Shown here piece after piece: positions 26,326 to 35,500 of a DNA stretch of 64,000 nucleotides; position 1 is the stretch's first letter; each line of letters begins with the position of its first letter. The translations under genes and the position numbers were made by a program. The notes beneath the pieces are model-generated. The model saw only the letters and a program-made list of their open reading frames with translations, was not told the origin of the DNA and did no database searches. The DNA is from a bacterium (GTDB taxonomy: Bacteria > Patescibacteriota > Microgenomatia > UBA1406 > GWC2-37-13): the NCBI GenBank assembly GCA_021789995.1, contig JAJYIQ010000001.1:186001-250000 (forward strand), written 5' to 3'.

Positions 26326-28410
26326 TTATCCGATTTTCTGAAGATTGACTCTCCCCTGCTGGTCGATCTGGATGACTTTTACTTTAATTTTATCGCCGAT
26401 AGCGACGACGTCGTGAGGATTTTTAATGAATTTGTTGGATAATTTCGATACGTGGACCATTCCTTCTTTGCCGGGTAAAAGCTCGATGAAAGCGCCGAAT
26501 GGCAAAATTCTTTTAACCGTTCCTTCGAATTCTTCCCCGACCTGGATCTCGCGCGTAATATTGTTGATCGCCTGAACCGCTTCCTCGACTTTATTCTTGT
26601 CAATCCCGGTAATCGTCACTGTTCCGTCGTCGGCGACATTGATGTCGGTATCGGTGCGGGCAATCAGCGTACGGATGTTTTTGCCACCCGGCCCGATAAT
26701 TTCGCCGATTTTATCCTGTGGCGGTTTGAGAACAACCACTTTCGGCGCGAACTGGGATATCTCTCCCCGCGATTTATCAATCGCTTTATTCATGATACTT
26801 AAAATATAAAGACGGGCTTTCTTCGCTTTTGCTAAAGTTTCGCTAATTATTTTATCGGTCAGGCCGTTATTTTTAACATCCAGTTGAATGGCGGTAATGC
26901 CGGTCGCGGTCCCGGCCACTTTGAAATCCATTTCTCCGGAGAAATCCTCGATTCCCATAATGTCAGTCAGGACCAGATAATCATTATCGGATTTTGTCAG
27001 AAGCCCCATGGCAATGCCGGCGACCGGCGCCGCAATCGGCACACCCGCATCCATAAGCGCCAGGGATGAACCGCAGGTCGAGGCCATCGAAGTCGAACCG
27101 TTTGATGACATCACTTCGGAAACGACGCGAATGGTATACGGAAAATCCATTTGGCCGGGCAAAACCGGTTCAATCGCTTTTTCCGCCAGGGCGCCATGGC
27201 CGATTTCCCGACGGGAAGGAAAACCGATCCGGCCGGTTTCCCCGACCGAGTATGGCGGCATATAATAATGATGAATATATCTTTTTGCTTCTTCGCCTTC
27301 CGGGCTTTCGATCAATTGCTCCAAGCTCGGTGCTCCCAAAGTAACGATCGACATGACTTGGGTATCGCCGCGATGGAAAAGAGCTGACCCGTGGGTACGC
27401 GGGAGCACGGACACTTCCGCCCCGATTTCCCGAATATCGTCCGGTCCGCGGCCATCGATCCGTTTTTTTGTTTTTAGGATCTTTTCGCGAATCAATTGCT
27501 TGGTAAGATAATCGATTACTTTTGTCACCATTTTCCGTTCGAATTCATCCTTGTATTTTTCCAGGACGGCTTCGACTACCACCTGCAGTGCTTCTTCATC
27601 ATCGAATTCCTTTTCCGCTTTTTTCAAAATCAATTCATCCAAATTTTTTTTGAAGTCTTCTTTGATTATCTTTACCAATTTTTCGTCATAGAGCGGTTCG
27701 TCGTTGACGTTTTTCGGCCGGCCCGCTTTTTTTTGCAATTTTTCGATGAAATCGATCACTTTGTCGTTTTCTGCTTTAGCCAACCGGATACCTTCCTCGA
27801 CGACATCTTCACTTAACTCTTCCGCTTTTGTTTCGATCATGACTACTTTTTCCTTATTCGAAGATACAATTAAATCAAGGACGGAATATTGCTGCACTTC
27901 CGTGGTCGGATTGACGGTAAAAGTCCCTTTATTTTCGTCTTTAATGTAGGCCACGCGCATTGTACTGATTGGCCCGTTCCAGGGAATGGATGATAGATGC
28001 AGCGCCGCGGAAACGGCCATCGCCGCCAGGATTTCCGGCGAATTTTCGCCATCGACGGACAGTAATGTAATAATAATCTGGATATCACGGCGTAAATTTT
28101 TCGGAAAAAGCGGACGGATGGAGCGGTCGATCAAACGCGCTTTCAGGATAGCTTCGTCGGATGGCCGGCCTTCCCGTTTTACCCAACGCGAGCCTTTGAT
28201 CCGACCGCCGGCATAAAGTTTTTCGACATATTCCACCGACAGCGGGAGATAATCAATATCTTCGTGATTACGGCCGACAGTGACGGTCACCAATACACAA
28301 GTATCGCCCAAACGGGCAAAAATCGATTGTGTCGCCGCATTCGCCAGCTTTCCGGTCTGGAAGGTTAACTTTTGACCATTAATCTCAATTGAATCTTCAA
28401 GCACACTCAT
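26326..28410 (-). CDS. pnp: Polynucleotide phosphorylase
   Basis: 3'-5' phosphorolytic exoribonuclease of mRNA decay. The 694 residues contain two RNase PH-like domains (the second with GRGPDDIREIG and RGDTQVMS), an alpha-helical linker, then KH (GEIIGPGGKNIRTLIA near residue 567) and S1 (GTVKRILPFGAFIELLPGKEG) domains. It lies 77 bases behind rpsO, the classic rpsO-pnp operon. The spacer contains TAGGAAAATTCCTA (28459-28472), a small inverted repeat that could be a processing hairpin. Confidence 0.97.
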   Translation of the reverse strand: MSVLEDSIEINGQKLTFQTGKLANAATQSIFARLGDTCVLVTVTVGRNHEDIDYLPLSVEYVEKLYAGGRIKGSRWVKREGRPSDEAILKARLIDRSIRPLFPKNLRRDIQIIITLLSVDGENSPEILAAMAVSAALHLSSIPWNGPISTMRVAYIKDENKGTFTVNPTTEVQQYSVLDLIVSSNKEKVVMIETKAEELSEDVVEEGIRLAKAENDKVIDFIEKLQKKAGRPKNVNDEPLYDEKLVKIIKEDFKKNLDELILKKAEKEFDDEEALQVVVEAVLEKYKDEFERKMVTKVIDYLTKQLIREKILKTKKRIDGRGPDDIREIGAEVSVLPRTHGSALFHRGDTQVMSIVTLGAPSLEQLIESPEGEEAKRYIHHYYMPPYSVGETGRIGFPSRREIGHGALAEKAIEPVLPGQMDFPYTIRVVSEVMSSNGSTSMASTCGSSLALMDAGVPIAAPVAGIAMGLLTKSDNDYLVLTDIMGIEDFSGEMDFKVAGTATGITAIQLDVKNNGLTDKIISETLAKAKKARLYILSIMNKAIDKSRGEISQFAPKVVVLKPPQDKIGEIIGPGGKNIRTLIARTDTDINVADDGTVTITGIDKNKVEEAVQAINNITREIQVGEEFEGTVKRILPFGAFIELLPGKEGMVHVSKLSNKFIKNPHDVVAIGDKIKVKVIQIDQQGRVNLQKIG

Positions 28411-28487
28411 AAAATTTTATTAAGTTATTAAGGTAGTTAGTGATCAGCAGTTAATAGTTAGGAAAATTCCTATCTACCAACTACTCC

Positions 28488-28757
28488 CTATTTCTTTAAT
28501 GCTAATTCCTTAATTAATTTTTTATACCGTTTGTCGTCTAATTTCTGAAGATAATTCAAAATCCGGCGCCTTTTGGCGATTACTTTAAGTAAACCCCGGC
28601 GGGAATGATTGTCTTTTTTGTTGATATCAAGATGTTCCGCCAACCGGTCGATTTTCTGGGTTAGAAGAGCAATCTGGACTTCCGGCGAACCGGTATCACC
28701 CTTTCTCTGGGCGAATTTTTCGATAATTTTTTGCTTCTCATCAGGTAATTTAACCAT
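28488..28757 (-). CDS. rpsO: 30S ribosomal protein S15
   Basis: 89 residues, the normal length. It has the signature HSRRGLLKVIAKRRRILNYL and the central QIALLTQKIDRLAEHL helix. S15 binds the 16S central domain early in 30S assembly. It is transcribed ahead of pnp and divergently from the small membrane protein gene at 28782, from -10 boxes that overlap. Confidence 0.97.
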   Translation of the reverse strand: MVKLPDEKQKIIEKFAQRKGDTGSPEVQIALLTQKIDRLAEHLDINKKDNHSRRGLLKVIAKRRRILNYLQKLDDKRYKKLIKELALKK

Positions 28758-28765
28758 AGTTTTAC

Positions 28766-28773
28766 ATTATAAT
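28766..28773. promoter_or_regulatory. Palindromic shared -10 (rpsO / small membrane gene)
   Basis: ATTATAAT is its own reverse complement, so it offers TATAAT on both strands. It is exactly 8 bases from the rpsO ATG on one side and 8 bases from the ATG at 28782 on the other. Both transcripts would be leaderless and mutually exclusive. Confidence 0.65.
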
Positions 28774-28781
28774 GGATAAGT

Positions 28782-29045
28782 ATGATACTTGCAAGTGAAC
28801 TGATCGTCATGATGCTGATTATCCTTTTCGTTCCACCCGGAACGATAACAATTATACTGTTGATCGCCCTTGCCGCCGCCGCCGTGTATGCTCTTTGCCG
28901 GCTGAAACTGCCCAAAAGATTTTCCTTTTTGGCGTCATTCCTGGTTGGCGCGCTGCTGTCCATCCTTGCTTTAGGCGTTTTTGATATAATCAATGCTGCT
29001 CTCCTGGCCAGCCTATTTGTTGGCTTGACGATTTTGCTAAAATAA
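28782..29045 (+). CDS. Small hydrophobic membrane protein, unknown function
   Basis: 87 residues, almost entirely hydrophobic, with three predicted membrane helices (about 5-22, 24-41 and 47-84 as one or two helices) and a short basic loop RLKLPKR. I do not recognise a family. A well-placed promoter and a stop codon overlapping the -10 box of metG support it as real. It may be cotranscribed with metG. Confidence 0.6.
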   Translation: MILASELIVMMLIILFVPPGTITIILLIALAAAAVYALCRLKLPKRFSFLASFLVGALLSILALGVFDIINAALLASLFVGLTILLK

Positions 29046-29049
29046 TACT

Positions 29050-30471
29050 ATGAACAAAAAATATTTTTATATCACAACCACCGCCCCTTATGTCAACGCT
29101 GATCCGCATATCGGTTTCGCTTTGGAAATAATCCAAGCCGATGCTATTGCGCGATTTAAACGGCAGCGGGGATATGATGTCGTTTTTGGATTCGGTACCG
29201 ACGAACACGGGCAAAAAATTTATCAGAAAGCATTGGATCAAAAAATCGATCCCCAGACATATTGCGACGAATATGCCCTAAAATTCGATAGCCTGAAATC
29301 GCTTCTTAATTTAAGTTACGACCATTTTATTCGGACGACCGATGACAACCATGTCAAAGCAGCCCAGGAATTCTGGCGGATTTGTGATAAAAACGGTTAT
29401 ATTTACAAAAAAAATTACAAAATAAAATATTGTATCGGTTGTGAATTGGAAAAAACCGATTCGGAGCTGGTCGGCGGCCGTTGTCCGCTTCATCCCAATC
29501 TGCAATTGGAGACAATTGAGGAAGAAAATTATTTTTTCAAATTTTCCGCCTTCCAAAAAAAACTGCTCGATTTTTACGAACTAAATCCCGGTTTTGTTAT
29601 CCCCGATTTCCGGTTTAACGAAATCAAAACTTTCGTCAAAAAAGGCTTAGAAGACTTCAGTATTTCGCGGCTGAAAAGTAAAATGCCCTGGGGGGTGGAT
29701 GTCCCCGGCGATGCGGAACACGTGATATATGTTTGGTTCGACGCCCTAATTTTTTATATCTCCACTCTCGGCTGGCCGGGAAAAAATACCGAATACGACC
29801 GATATTGGCCGGGAATTCAGGTGGCCGGCAAGGACAATTTGCGCCAACAAACTGCTATCTGGCAGGCGATGCTCATGGCGGCCGGCCTGCCAAATACCAA
29901 ACAGGTTTTCATCCACGGTTTCATCACCTCCGACGGCCAGAAAATGAGCAAAAGCCTCGGCAATGTCATCAATCCGTTTGACCTGGTTAAAATATATGGC
30001 ATCGATGCCGTCCGCTATTATTTATTGAAGGAAATTCCTCCGGCTGACGATGGCGATTTTTCCCATCGCCGGATGAAAGAAATTTATGATGCCGATCTGG
30101 CTAACGAACTGGGTAATCTTGTTTCCCGGCTGACAACGATAGCCGCCACCGATAATTTAACCGTTGATGACACAACAATACAGCAATACAACAATTCAAC
30201 AATAGAATTATTCGACTCATATCAATTTACCATACTGCTGGAAAATATCTGGAAAGAGATCAAAGAATTGAATAAAACCGTTGATGATTTTGCCCCCTGG
30301 AAAAAAAACCCATCGGAAAGAAAAGATTTCCTACTTCAATGTTTTAAAACATTGAAGTCAATCGGATTCCGGCTGCAACCGTTCCTGCCGACAACCGCCC
30401 AAAAAATTCTTAACCTTACTTCTGGTAAAATTAGGAAAGCGCCCGCTCTATTTCCCAGATTGTCCATATGA
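29050..30471 (+). CDS. metG: Methionyl-tRNA synthetase
   Basis: Class I synthetase charging tRNA-Met. It has HIGF at 20-23, a single zinc knuckle (CIGCELEK ... CPLH), the phrase FIHGFITSDGQKMSKSLGN with KMSKS at 298-302, and an anticodon-binding domain. There is no C-terminal EMAP/Trbp111 domain (473 residues). Near residues 374-385 a Gln/Asn-rich stretch is encoded by CAATA-type simple repeats. A TAAAAT box lies 6 bases before the ATG. Confidence 0.97.
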   Translation: MNKKYFYITTTAPYVNADPHIGFALEIIQADAIARFKRQRGYDVVFGFGTDEHGQKIYQKALDQKIDPQTYCDEYALKFDSLKSLLNLSYDHFIRTTDDNHVKAAQEFWRICDKNGYIYKKNYKIKYCIGCELEKTDSELVGGRCPLHPNLQLETIEEENYFFKFSAFQKKLLDFYELNPGFVIPDFRFNEIKTFVKKGLEDFSISRLKSKMPWGVDVPGDAEHVIYVWFDALIFYISTLGWPGKNTEYDRYWPGIQVAGKDNLRQQTAIWQAMLMAAGLPNTKQVFIHGFITSDGQKMSKSLGNVINPFDLVKIYGIDAVRYYLLKEIPPADDGDFSHRRMKEIYDADLANELGNLVSRLTTIAATDNLTVDDTTIQQYNNSTIELFDSYQFTILLENIWKEIKELNKTVDDFAPWKKNPSERKDFLLQCFKTLKSIGFRLQPFLPTTAQKILNLTSGKIRKAPALFPRLSI

Positions 30472-32723
30472 AAAAAAAAGACCCCAATTTTACGCCAATA
30501 AAAATACTTCAGCACCGGACGCGGTTGTGGAAAAACAAGCAGGTTATCGGTTTGACCGTTGCATTCATTATCGCTTTTTCTTTGGCTTTTTATATCTTTA
30601 TATTTTATAAATTACCGTCGCCCTATAGCCTGAAAAATTATAAAATTTTTCCCCTTTCCACTCATATTTACGACCGAAACGGCAAGCTGCTCTATGAAAT
30701 TTATCGTGACCAGAACCGGACACCGGTTACCCTTAACCAACTGCCATCCTATGTTGGTCAGGCGACAATTGCTATCGAAGACAAGGATTTCTATCATCAC
30801 GGCGGCATCTCGATTGTTTCCGGCATCTTGCGGGCGATCAAAGATACGATTCTCCGCCATAATTTGCAAGGTGGCTCCACTCTCACTCAACAGCTTGTCA
30901 AAGGTGCTCTTTTGACACCGGAAAGAACCGTTCAGCGAAAACTGAAAGAAATTATTTTGGCTTTATGGACGGAAAAAGTTTTTACCAAAAATCAAATCCT
31001 CGAAATGTATCTTAATCAGGTGCCGTATGGGGGAGCATCTTACGGGATAGAGGAAGCAGCCAAACTGTATTTCGACAAAGACGCCAAGGATCTGACGCTG
31101 GTGGAAGCGGCAACACTCGCCGGATTACCGCAGGCGCCTTCGCTTTATTCCCCATACAACGATCCCGACCTGACAGTCACCCGCCGCAACGAAGTCCTCA
31201 AGGCGATGTATGATCAAAAATATATTAACAAGGAAACGTATGAAAAGGCCATCAATACACCCCTGGGTTTTACGCCTTTGGCCACCGCCATTCATGCTCC
31301 TCACTTTGTTTTTTACGTCAAATCAATACTGGACAATATGTATGGCATAAATCAGGTGGAAGAGGGAGGACTAAAAGTAACAACCACTCTGGATCTGGAT
31401 ATTCAGGAAAAGGCAGAAAAAATCGTCAAGGAAGAATTGAATAAAATCAAATACTTGAATGTAGGCAATGGCGCTGTCCTGGTTACCCGGCCGTCAACCG
31501 GAGAAATTCTGGCCATGGTCGGAAGCGCCGACTACTTTGCCACCCCTTCGGGAGCTTTTAATGTCACGACTGCCTTAAGACAGCCGGGCAGTTCGATAAA
31601 GCCGATAAATTATGCGATCGGTTTGGACCGGAAATTAGTTTCGCCATCTACTGTTTTTCTTGACGAGCCAACCTGTTTTTCTCCGGCCGGCCAGCCGAAA
31701 CCGTATTGTCCCGTTAACTACGACGGAAAATTCCACGGCCCGGTCCAGCTACGGTTCGCTTTAGGCAATTCTTTCAATATACCGGCCGTCAAAATGCTGG
31801 CATTAAACGGAGTGGAAAATTTTGTCGCTTCAGCATCCGCCTTTGGCATCACCACTTTTAAAGATGCATCCAATTACGGTTTATCACTAACTCTTGGCGG
31901 CGGTGAAATACGGATGACGGAAATGGCTAAAGCCTATTCCACTTTTGCCAATCGCGGCATTCCCAAACCGCTTGACTCCATCCTGAAAGTCGAGGATAAA
32001 TACGGCAAAATTTTATACCAATATAAAGATCCCAATTTCATCCGGAATATTCACCAGCCGCTACAATATCCCAGCTTCCTTGCCATTACCGGTAAGAAAA
32101 TTATTTCCGATGGCGCCGCTTTCCTGATTTCCCATATTTTGCTTGATAATAACGCCCGGTTGACCGAATTTGGACCATCATCGTCTCTGGTTGTCTCCGG
32201 TCATGCCGTCTCCGTCAAAACCGGCACGACCGACGATAAACGTGATAATTGGACAATCGGCTATACGCCTAACTTCATGGTCTTGACATGGGTAGGCAAT
32301 AACGACAATACGCCGATGAATCAGGCGCTAGCATCAGGCATTACCGGTGCTGCCCCCATATGGAATCGGGTAATGACGTACGTTTTGAAAGAACAACCGG
32401 ATTTATGGCCAATAAAACCCGATGATATTGTCGGTGCCCAAGTGTGTACTGATACGGGCATTGTCGTTGGCAAAAATCCCGATGGGTCTCCTAACCAAAG
32501 CTGTCCGACACGGTTTGAATATTTCCTGAAAGGGGCCGAAGGAAAACAAATCGTCTCGATAAAACAGGAAACCGTTCCTGTTTCTAAAGATACCGGCAAA
32601 ATGGCTAAGCCGACTGACCCAAATATCGATATGCAGCAAAAAACAGTCATGACCGATGGTTTCTCCACTTACTGTGTCGACTGCGCCCACGACACCCCGA
32701 CCCCGACCCCGACGCCGCATTAA
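30468..32723 (+). CDS. Bifunctional class A penicillin-binding protein (PBP1A-like)
   Basis: Peptidoglycan glycosyltransferase-transpeptidase, 751 residues. It has one membrane helix (about 24-46), a GT51 domain (catalytic Glu104 in AIEDKDFYHH, GGSTLTQQLVKG, LNQVPYGGASYGIEEAA) and a transpeptidase domain with SSIK (catalytic Ser375), SFN in GNSFNIPAVK and KTGTTDDKRDNW. The tail after about residue 690 has several Cys residues and ends in a Thr-Pro repeat. It overlaps the metG stop by 4 bases. Confidence 0.96.
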   Translation: MKKKDPNFTPIKILQHRTRLWKNKQVIGLTVAFIIAFSLAFYIFIFYKLPSPYSLKNYKIFPLSTHIYDRNGKLLYEIYRDQNRTPVTLNQLPSYVGQATIAIEDKDFYHHGGISIVSGILRAIKDTILRHNLQGGSTLTQQLVKGALLTPERTVQRKLKEIILALWTEKVFTKNQILEMYLNQVPYGGASYGIEEAAKLYFDKDAKDLTLVEAATLAGLPQAPSLYSPYNDPDLTVTRRNEVLKAMYDQKYINKETYEKAINTPLGFTPLATAIHAPHFVFYVKSILDNMYGINQVEEGGLKVTTTLDLDIQEKAEKIVKEELNKIKYLNVGNGAVLVTRPSTGEILAMVGSADYFATPSGAFNVTTALRQPGSSIKPINYAIGLDRKLVSPSTVFLDEPTCFSPAGQPKPYCPVNYDGKFHGPVQLRFALGNSFNIPAVKMLALNGVENFVASASAFGITTFKDASNYGLSLTLGGGEIRMTEMAKAYSTFANRGIPKPLDSILKVEDKYGKILYQYKDPNFIRNIHQPLQYPSFLAITGKKIISDGAAFLISHILLDNNARLTEFGPSSSLVVSGHAVSVKTGTTDDKRDNWTIGYTPNFMVLTWVGNNDNTPMNQALASGITGAAPIWNRVMTYVLKEQPDLWPIKPDDIVGAQVCTDTGIVVGKNPDGSPNQSCPTRFEYFLKGAEGKQIVSIKQETVPVSKDTGKMAKPTDPNIDMQQKTVMTDGFSTYCVDCAHDTPTPTPTPH

Positions 32724-32890
32724 CGCCCTTTTATTTGGTTCGCCAACTTCATCTGCAGCGTATAAATTTCGGTGAATCCGGCGCTGGCATTGACGTTGAA
32801 TTCATAGACGCAGTCAATAACGGATTGAATCCCGTCAGAATCATAATGATGCTCTTGAAAATATAATCCGCCGGCCGGAATATTAACAAT
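32720..32890 (-). CDS. Candidate small protein of about 56 residues with a non-standard start
   Basis: An open minus-strand frame of 57 codons fills the gap between the PBP gene and trpS. It has codon use like its neighbours and an ordinary soluble-protein composition (central segment DCVYEFNVNASAGFTEIY). No ATG, GTG or TTG opens it. An ATT at 32890 lies 5 bases after a TATAAT box, in the leaderless spacing used by other genes here. I recognise no family. Alternatives are a pseudogene tail or chance; its stop overlaps the PBP stop codon tail-to-tail. Confidence 0.35.
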   Translation of the reverse strand: MVNIPAGGLYFQEHHYDSDGIQSVIDCVYEFNVNASAGFTEIYTLQMKLANQIKGR

Positions 32891-32916
32891 ATGTTATTAT
32901 AAATTAATAAACATTT

Positions 32917-33891
32917 ATGAAAAAAAGAGTTCTGGCCGGGATTCGGGCAACCGGGCGGTTGCATCTCGGTAATTATTTGGGCGCCGTCAAAGGCATGCTT
33001 CAATTGCAGGACGACCCGCAATACGAAACGCTTTACATGGTCGCCGACGCCCATACCATTACCACTCCTTTTGATGTGAACGAATTAAGGAAAAACCGCC
33101 GTGAGGTAATTATTGATTATCTCGCTGCCGGTCTTGACCCTGATAAAAGCATTATTTTCCAGCAATCACAGGTGTCCGAACATTTCGAATTGGCCTATTA
33201 TTTTTCTTCAGTGACGACTATCGCCCGTATGCAGCATTTGCCGACATTTAAAGACAAGGTTAAACAATACCCCCATCATACGACAATGGCTCTTCTTAAT
33301 TACCCAGTCCTGATGGCGGCCGATATCCTTGTCTACAAAGCCGGTCTGGTCCCCGCCGGTCTCGACCAGGAGCCGCACCTCGAAGTCTCGCGCGAAGTCG
33401 CCCGCAAAATGAATCAGCAATACGGCATGGATTTTCCCGAACCGGTAAGATTAACGACAAAAGGTGATTACATACCTTCTTTAACTGGAGAAGGTAAAAT
33501 GAGTAAATCGGTACAGGGAAGCTATATTAATTTAACAGATTCCGTCGAAACAATTCGCAAGAAAATCCGTTCAATCCCGACGGCGACGACTGCCGGCGGA
33601 GAGATGAATCCCGGGGTGAAATCATTATTCACTTTCGCTGAATTATTTATTCCGAACAATGTGGAACAGTATAAAAAAGAATTCAGTAACGGGACACTGC
33701 AATTTGTCACCGTGAAAGATGCAGTTGCCGGGGCGATTTACAAACAGCTGGAACCATTGCAATTAAAACGCCAACAAATCGAAAAAGATCAGGCTTACGT
33801 CGATAAAGTCATCAAAGAAGGCGCCGAAAAAGCACGGACCATTGCATCCCAAACACTTAAGGAAGTCAAAGAAAAAATGGGACTGTCATGA
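32917..33891 (+). CDS. trpS: Tryptophanyl-tRNA synthetase
   Basis: Class Ic synthetase charging tRNA-Trp, 324 residues. It starts with GIRATGRLHLGNYLGAVKG (the HIGH-equivalent is HLGN), has LNYPVLMAADILVYKAGLVP near residue 127 and GEGKMSKSVQG with KMSKS at 194-198. It follows the PBP gene after 193 bases and no T-box-like leader is seen. An AT-rich TTATAAATTAATA stretch precedes the ATG and may hold its -10. Confidence 0.96.
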   Translation: MKKRVLAGIRATGRLHLGNYLGAVKGMLQLQDDPQYETLYMVADAHTITTPFDVNELRKNRREVIIDYLAAGLDPDKSIIFQQSQVSEHFELAYYFSSVTTIARMQHLPTFKDKVKQYPHHTTMALLNYPVLMAADILVYKAGLVPAGLDQEPHLEVSREVARKMNQQYGMDFPEPVRLTTKGDYIPSLTGEGKMSKSVQGSYINLTDSVETIRKKIRSIPTATTAGGEMNPGVKSLFTFAELFIPNNVEQYKKEFSNGTLQFVTVKDAVAGAIYKQLEPLQLKRQQIEKDQAYVDKVIKEGAEKARTIASQTLKEVKEKMGLS

Positions 33892-33945
33892 CAGGAAAAT
33901 ATACCCCTTGAATTTCGGTGAACAATCGTTTATCATAAATCCATC

Positions 33946-35151
33946 ATGGACATCCCTCTCGCCGAACGCATGCGGCCGAAAACGCTCGATGAATTTGTCG
34001 GACAGGAACATTTGGTAGGAAAAGGGCGGTTTATCAGACGGATGCTCGAGTCCGGCCAGATCACTTCCATGGTTTTGTGGGGCCCGCCGGGCTGCGGCAA
34101 AACTACATTGGCCAGATTAATCGCCCATTATGTCGATGCCGATTTTGTCCCCTTCTCCGCGGTAACATCAGGAATTAATGATGTTCGCAAAGTCATCGCC
34201 AAAGTCAAGGAAGATAAAACAATGTTCAAAAAGAAAACAATTTTATTCGTCGACGAAATCCACCGTTTCAGCAAATCCCAGCAGGATGCATTTCTTCCCC
34301 ATGTCGAAGACGGAACGATAATTTTAATTGGAGCAACGACGGAAAATCCCGGTTTCGAAGTCATCGCTCCTTTGGTCTCCCGCAGCCAAGTCTATATTTT
34401 ATATGCCTTAAACGATCAGGAAATCGAAACAATAGTCAACCGTGCCGTCAAATATTATCCATCTCACAAATGGGATAAAGAAGCGCTGGAGCATATTGTC
34501 AAACACGCAAACGGTGACGGCCGTACCGCCATTAACGCCGTCGAACTGGCGGCATCGTTAAATAAAAAAGTGACTCTGAAAGTAGCCGAGGAAGCCGTCC
34601 AGCAAAAAGCGATATACTACGATAAAAAAGGCGACTGGCATTATGATACGATTTCCGCCTTTATCAAAAGCATGCGCGGCAGCAATCCCGACGCCACTCT
34701 CCATTATCTGGCGAGGATGATTAAAGCCGGCGAAGACCCGGTATTTATCGCCCGCAGAATGGTGATATTCGCCTCGGAAGATATCGGCAATGCGTTGCCG
34801 ACTGCCTTAGTCGTAGCAACGAGCTGTATGCAGGCGGTTCACATGGTCGGCTGGCCGGAAGCGGGATTGATATTGGCACAGACGGCAACCTATTTAGCCA
34901 CAGCGAGAAAATCAATCGCGTCAACGGCCGGATTGCAGCAAGCCTTAAACGATATCGACGAAAACCACCTCGATCCGATTCCTCTGCACTTGAGAAACCC
35001 GTCCAACAAAGTGATGAAATCGGCCGGATATGGCCACGGCCACATTCGCTACCCATGGCTAGCGGAAAAAGAAACGGGAAAGAAAGTAATTCAAGAATAT
35101 ATGCCGAAGAATTTAAAAGGAAAAAAATATTATGTGCCGGACTGGAAGTAA
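33946..35151 (+). CDS. rarA: RarA/MgsA, replication-associated AAA+ ATPase
   Basis: Homologue of the clamp-loader-like ATPase RarA (MgsA, Mgs1/WRNIP1), which acts at stalled replication forks. The 401 residues show PLAERMRPKTLDEFVGQEHL, Walker A GPPGCGKT (46-53), Walker B ILFVDEIHRF, sensor I IGATTENPGFEV and the C-terminal tetramerisation region ending GYGHGHIRYPW. A plausible promoter TTGAAT, 17 bases, TATCAT ends 9 bases before the ATG. Confidence 0.94.
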   Translation: MDIPLAERMRPKTLDEFVGQEHLVGKGRFIRRMLESGQITSMVLWGPPGCGKTTLARLIAHYVDADFVPFSAVTSGINDVRKVIAKVKEDKTMFKKKTILFVDEIHRFSKSQQDAFLPHVEDGTIILIGATTENPGFEVIAPLVSRSQVYILYALNDQEIETIVNRAVKYYPSHKWDKEALEHIVKHANGDGRTAINAVELAASLNKKVTLKVAEEAVQQKAIYYDKKGDWHYDTISAFIKSMRGSNPDATLHYLARMIKAGEDPVFIARRMVIFASEDIGNALPTALVVATSCMQAVHMVGWPEAGLILAQTATYLATARKSIASTAGLQQALNDIDENHLDPIPLHLRNPSNKVMKSAGYGHGHIRYPWLAEKETGKKVIQEYMPKNLKGKKYYVPDWK

Positions 35152-35156
35152 ATCTG

Positions 35157-35240
35157 TGTCATCCTGGAGGAGCGAAGCGACGATAGGATCTCGATAAACA
35201 GATGCTATCGCCCCGATTTAATCGGGGCTCCAGCATGACA
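35157..35240. repeat. Palindromic intergenic element (GAGCGAAGCGACG family)
   Basis: 84 bases with terminal arms TGTCATCCTGGAG and CTCCAGCATGACA and an inner hairpin GCCCCGATT-TA-ATCGGGGC (35212-35227 region). The left arm continues as GAGCGAAGCGACGATAGGAT. It follows rarA directly and could also serve as its terminator. Confidence 0.7.
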
Positions 35241-35289
35241 AATTAACATTAAACACGAATAGACTGGAGGTGAATAAGAAACGAACGAG

Positions 35290-35493
35290 ATGAAAACGAA
35301 TGGCATGACTTTAAAATGCGGCAAAAGAACATTCTTCTTTGATGTCAAACAGGCGAGAAACGGCAGCAATTATCTGCGCATAACCGAATCGCTTTTCATG
35401 GGCGAGGGCCAGGAACACAAAAAAAGCGCAATCGTCCTTTTCAAGGAAGATATCGACGTCTTTGCCGAAATGATGAAGCGGGTTAGTTTATAA
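35290..35493 (+). CDS. PUR-domain (DUF3276-like) nucleic-acid-binding protein
   Basis: 67 residues resembling bacterial PUR-alpha repeats, which bind single-stranded DNA or RNA: the phrases RTFFFDVKQARNGSNYLRITES and, after a loop, a strand-helix unit VLFKEDIDVFAEMM. Only one PUR repeat is present, so dimerisation would be needed. GGAGGTG lies about 19 bases before the ATG, farther than an ideal ribosome binding site. It is followed by yraN 7 bases later. Confidence 0.7.
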   Translation: MKTNGMTLKCGKRTFFFDVKQARNGSNYLRITESLFMGEGQEHKKSAIVLFKEDIDVFAEMMKRVSL

Positions 35494-35494
35494 T
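35489..35494 (+). promoter_or_regulatory. -10 box of yraN
   Basis: TATAAT overlapping the stop codon of the preceding gene and 6 bases before the yraN GTG. It supports the GTG start and a leaderless transcript. Confidence 0.5.
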
Positions 35495-35500
35495 TGAAAT

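Noticed and set aside
32724-32916. T-box or tryptophan attenuator in front of trpS
   Set aside because: No specifier loop, no AGGGTGG-type T-box sequence and no Trp-rich leader peptide seen; a small opposite-strand frame fits better.
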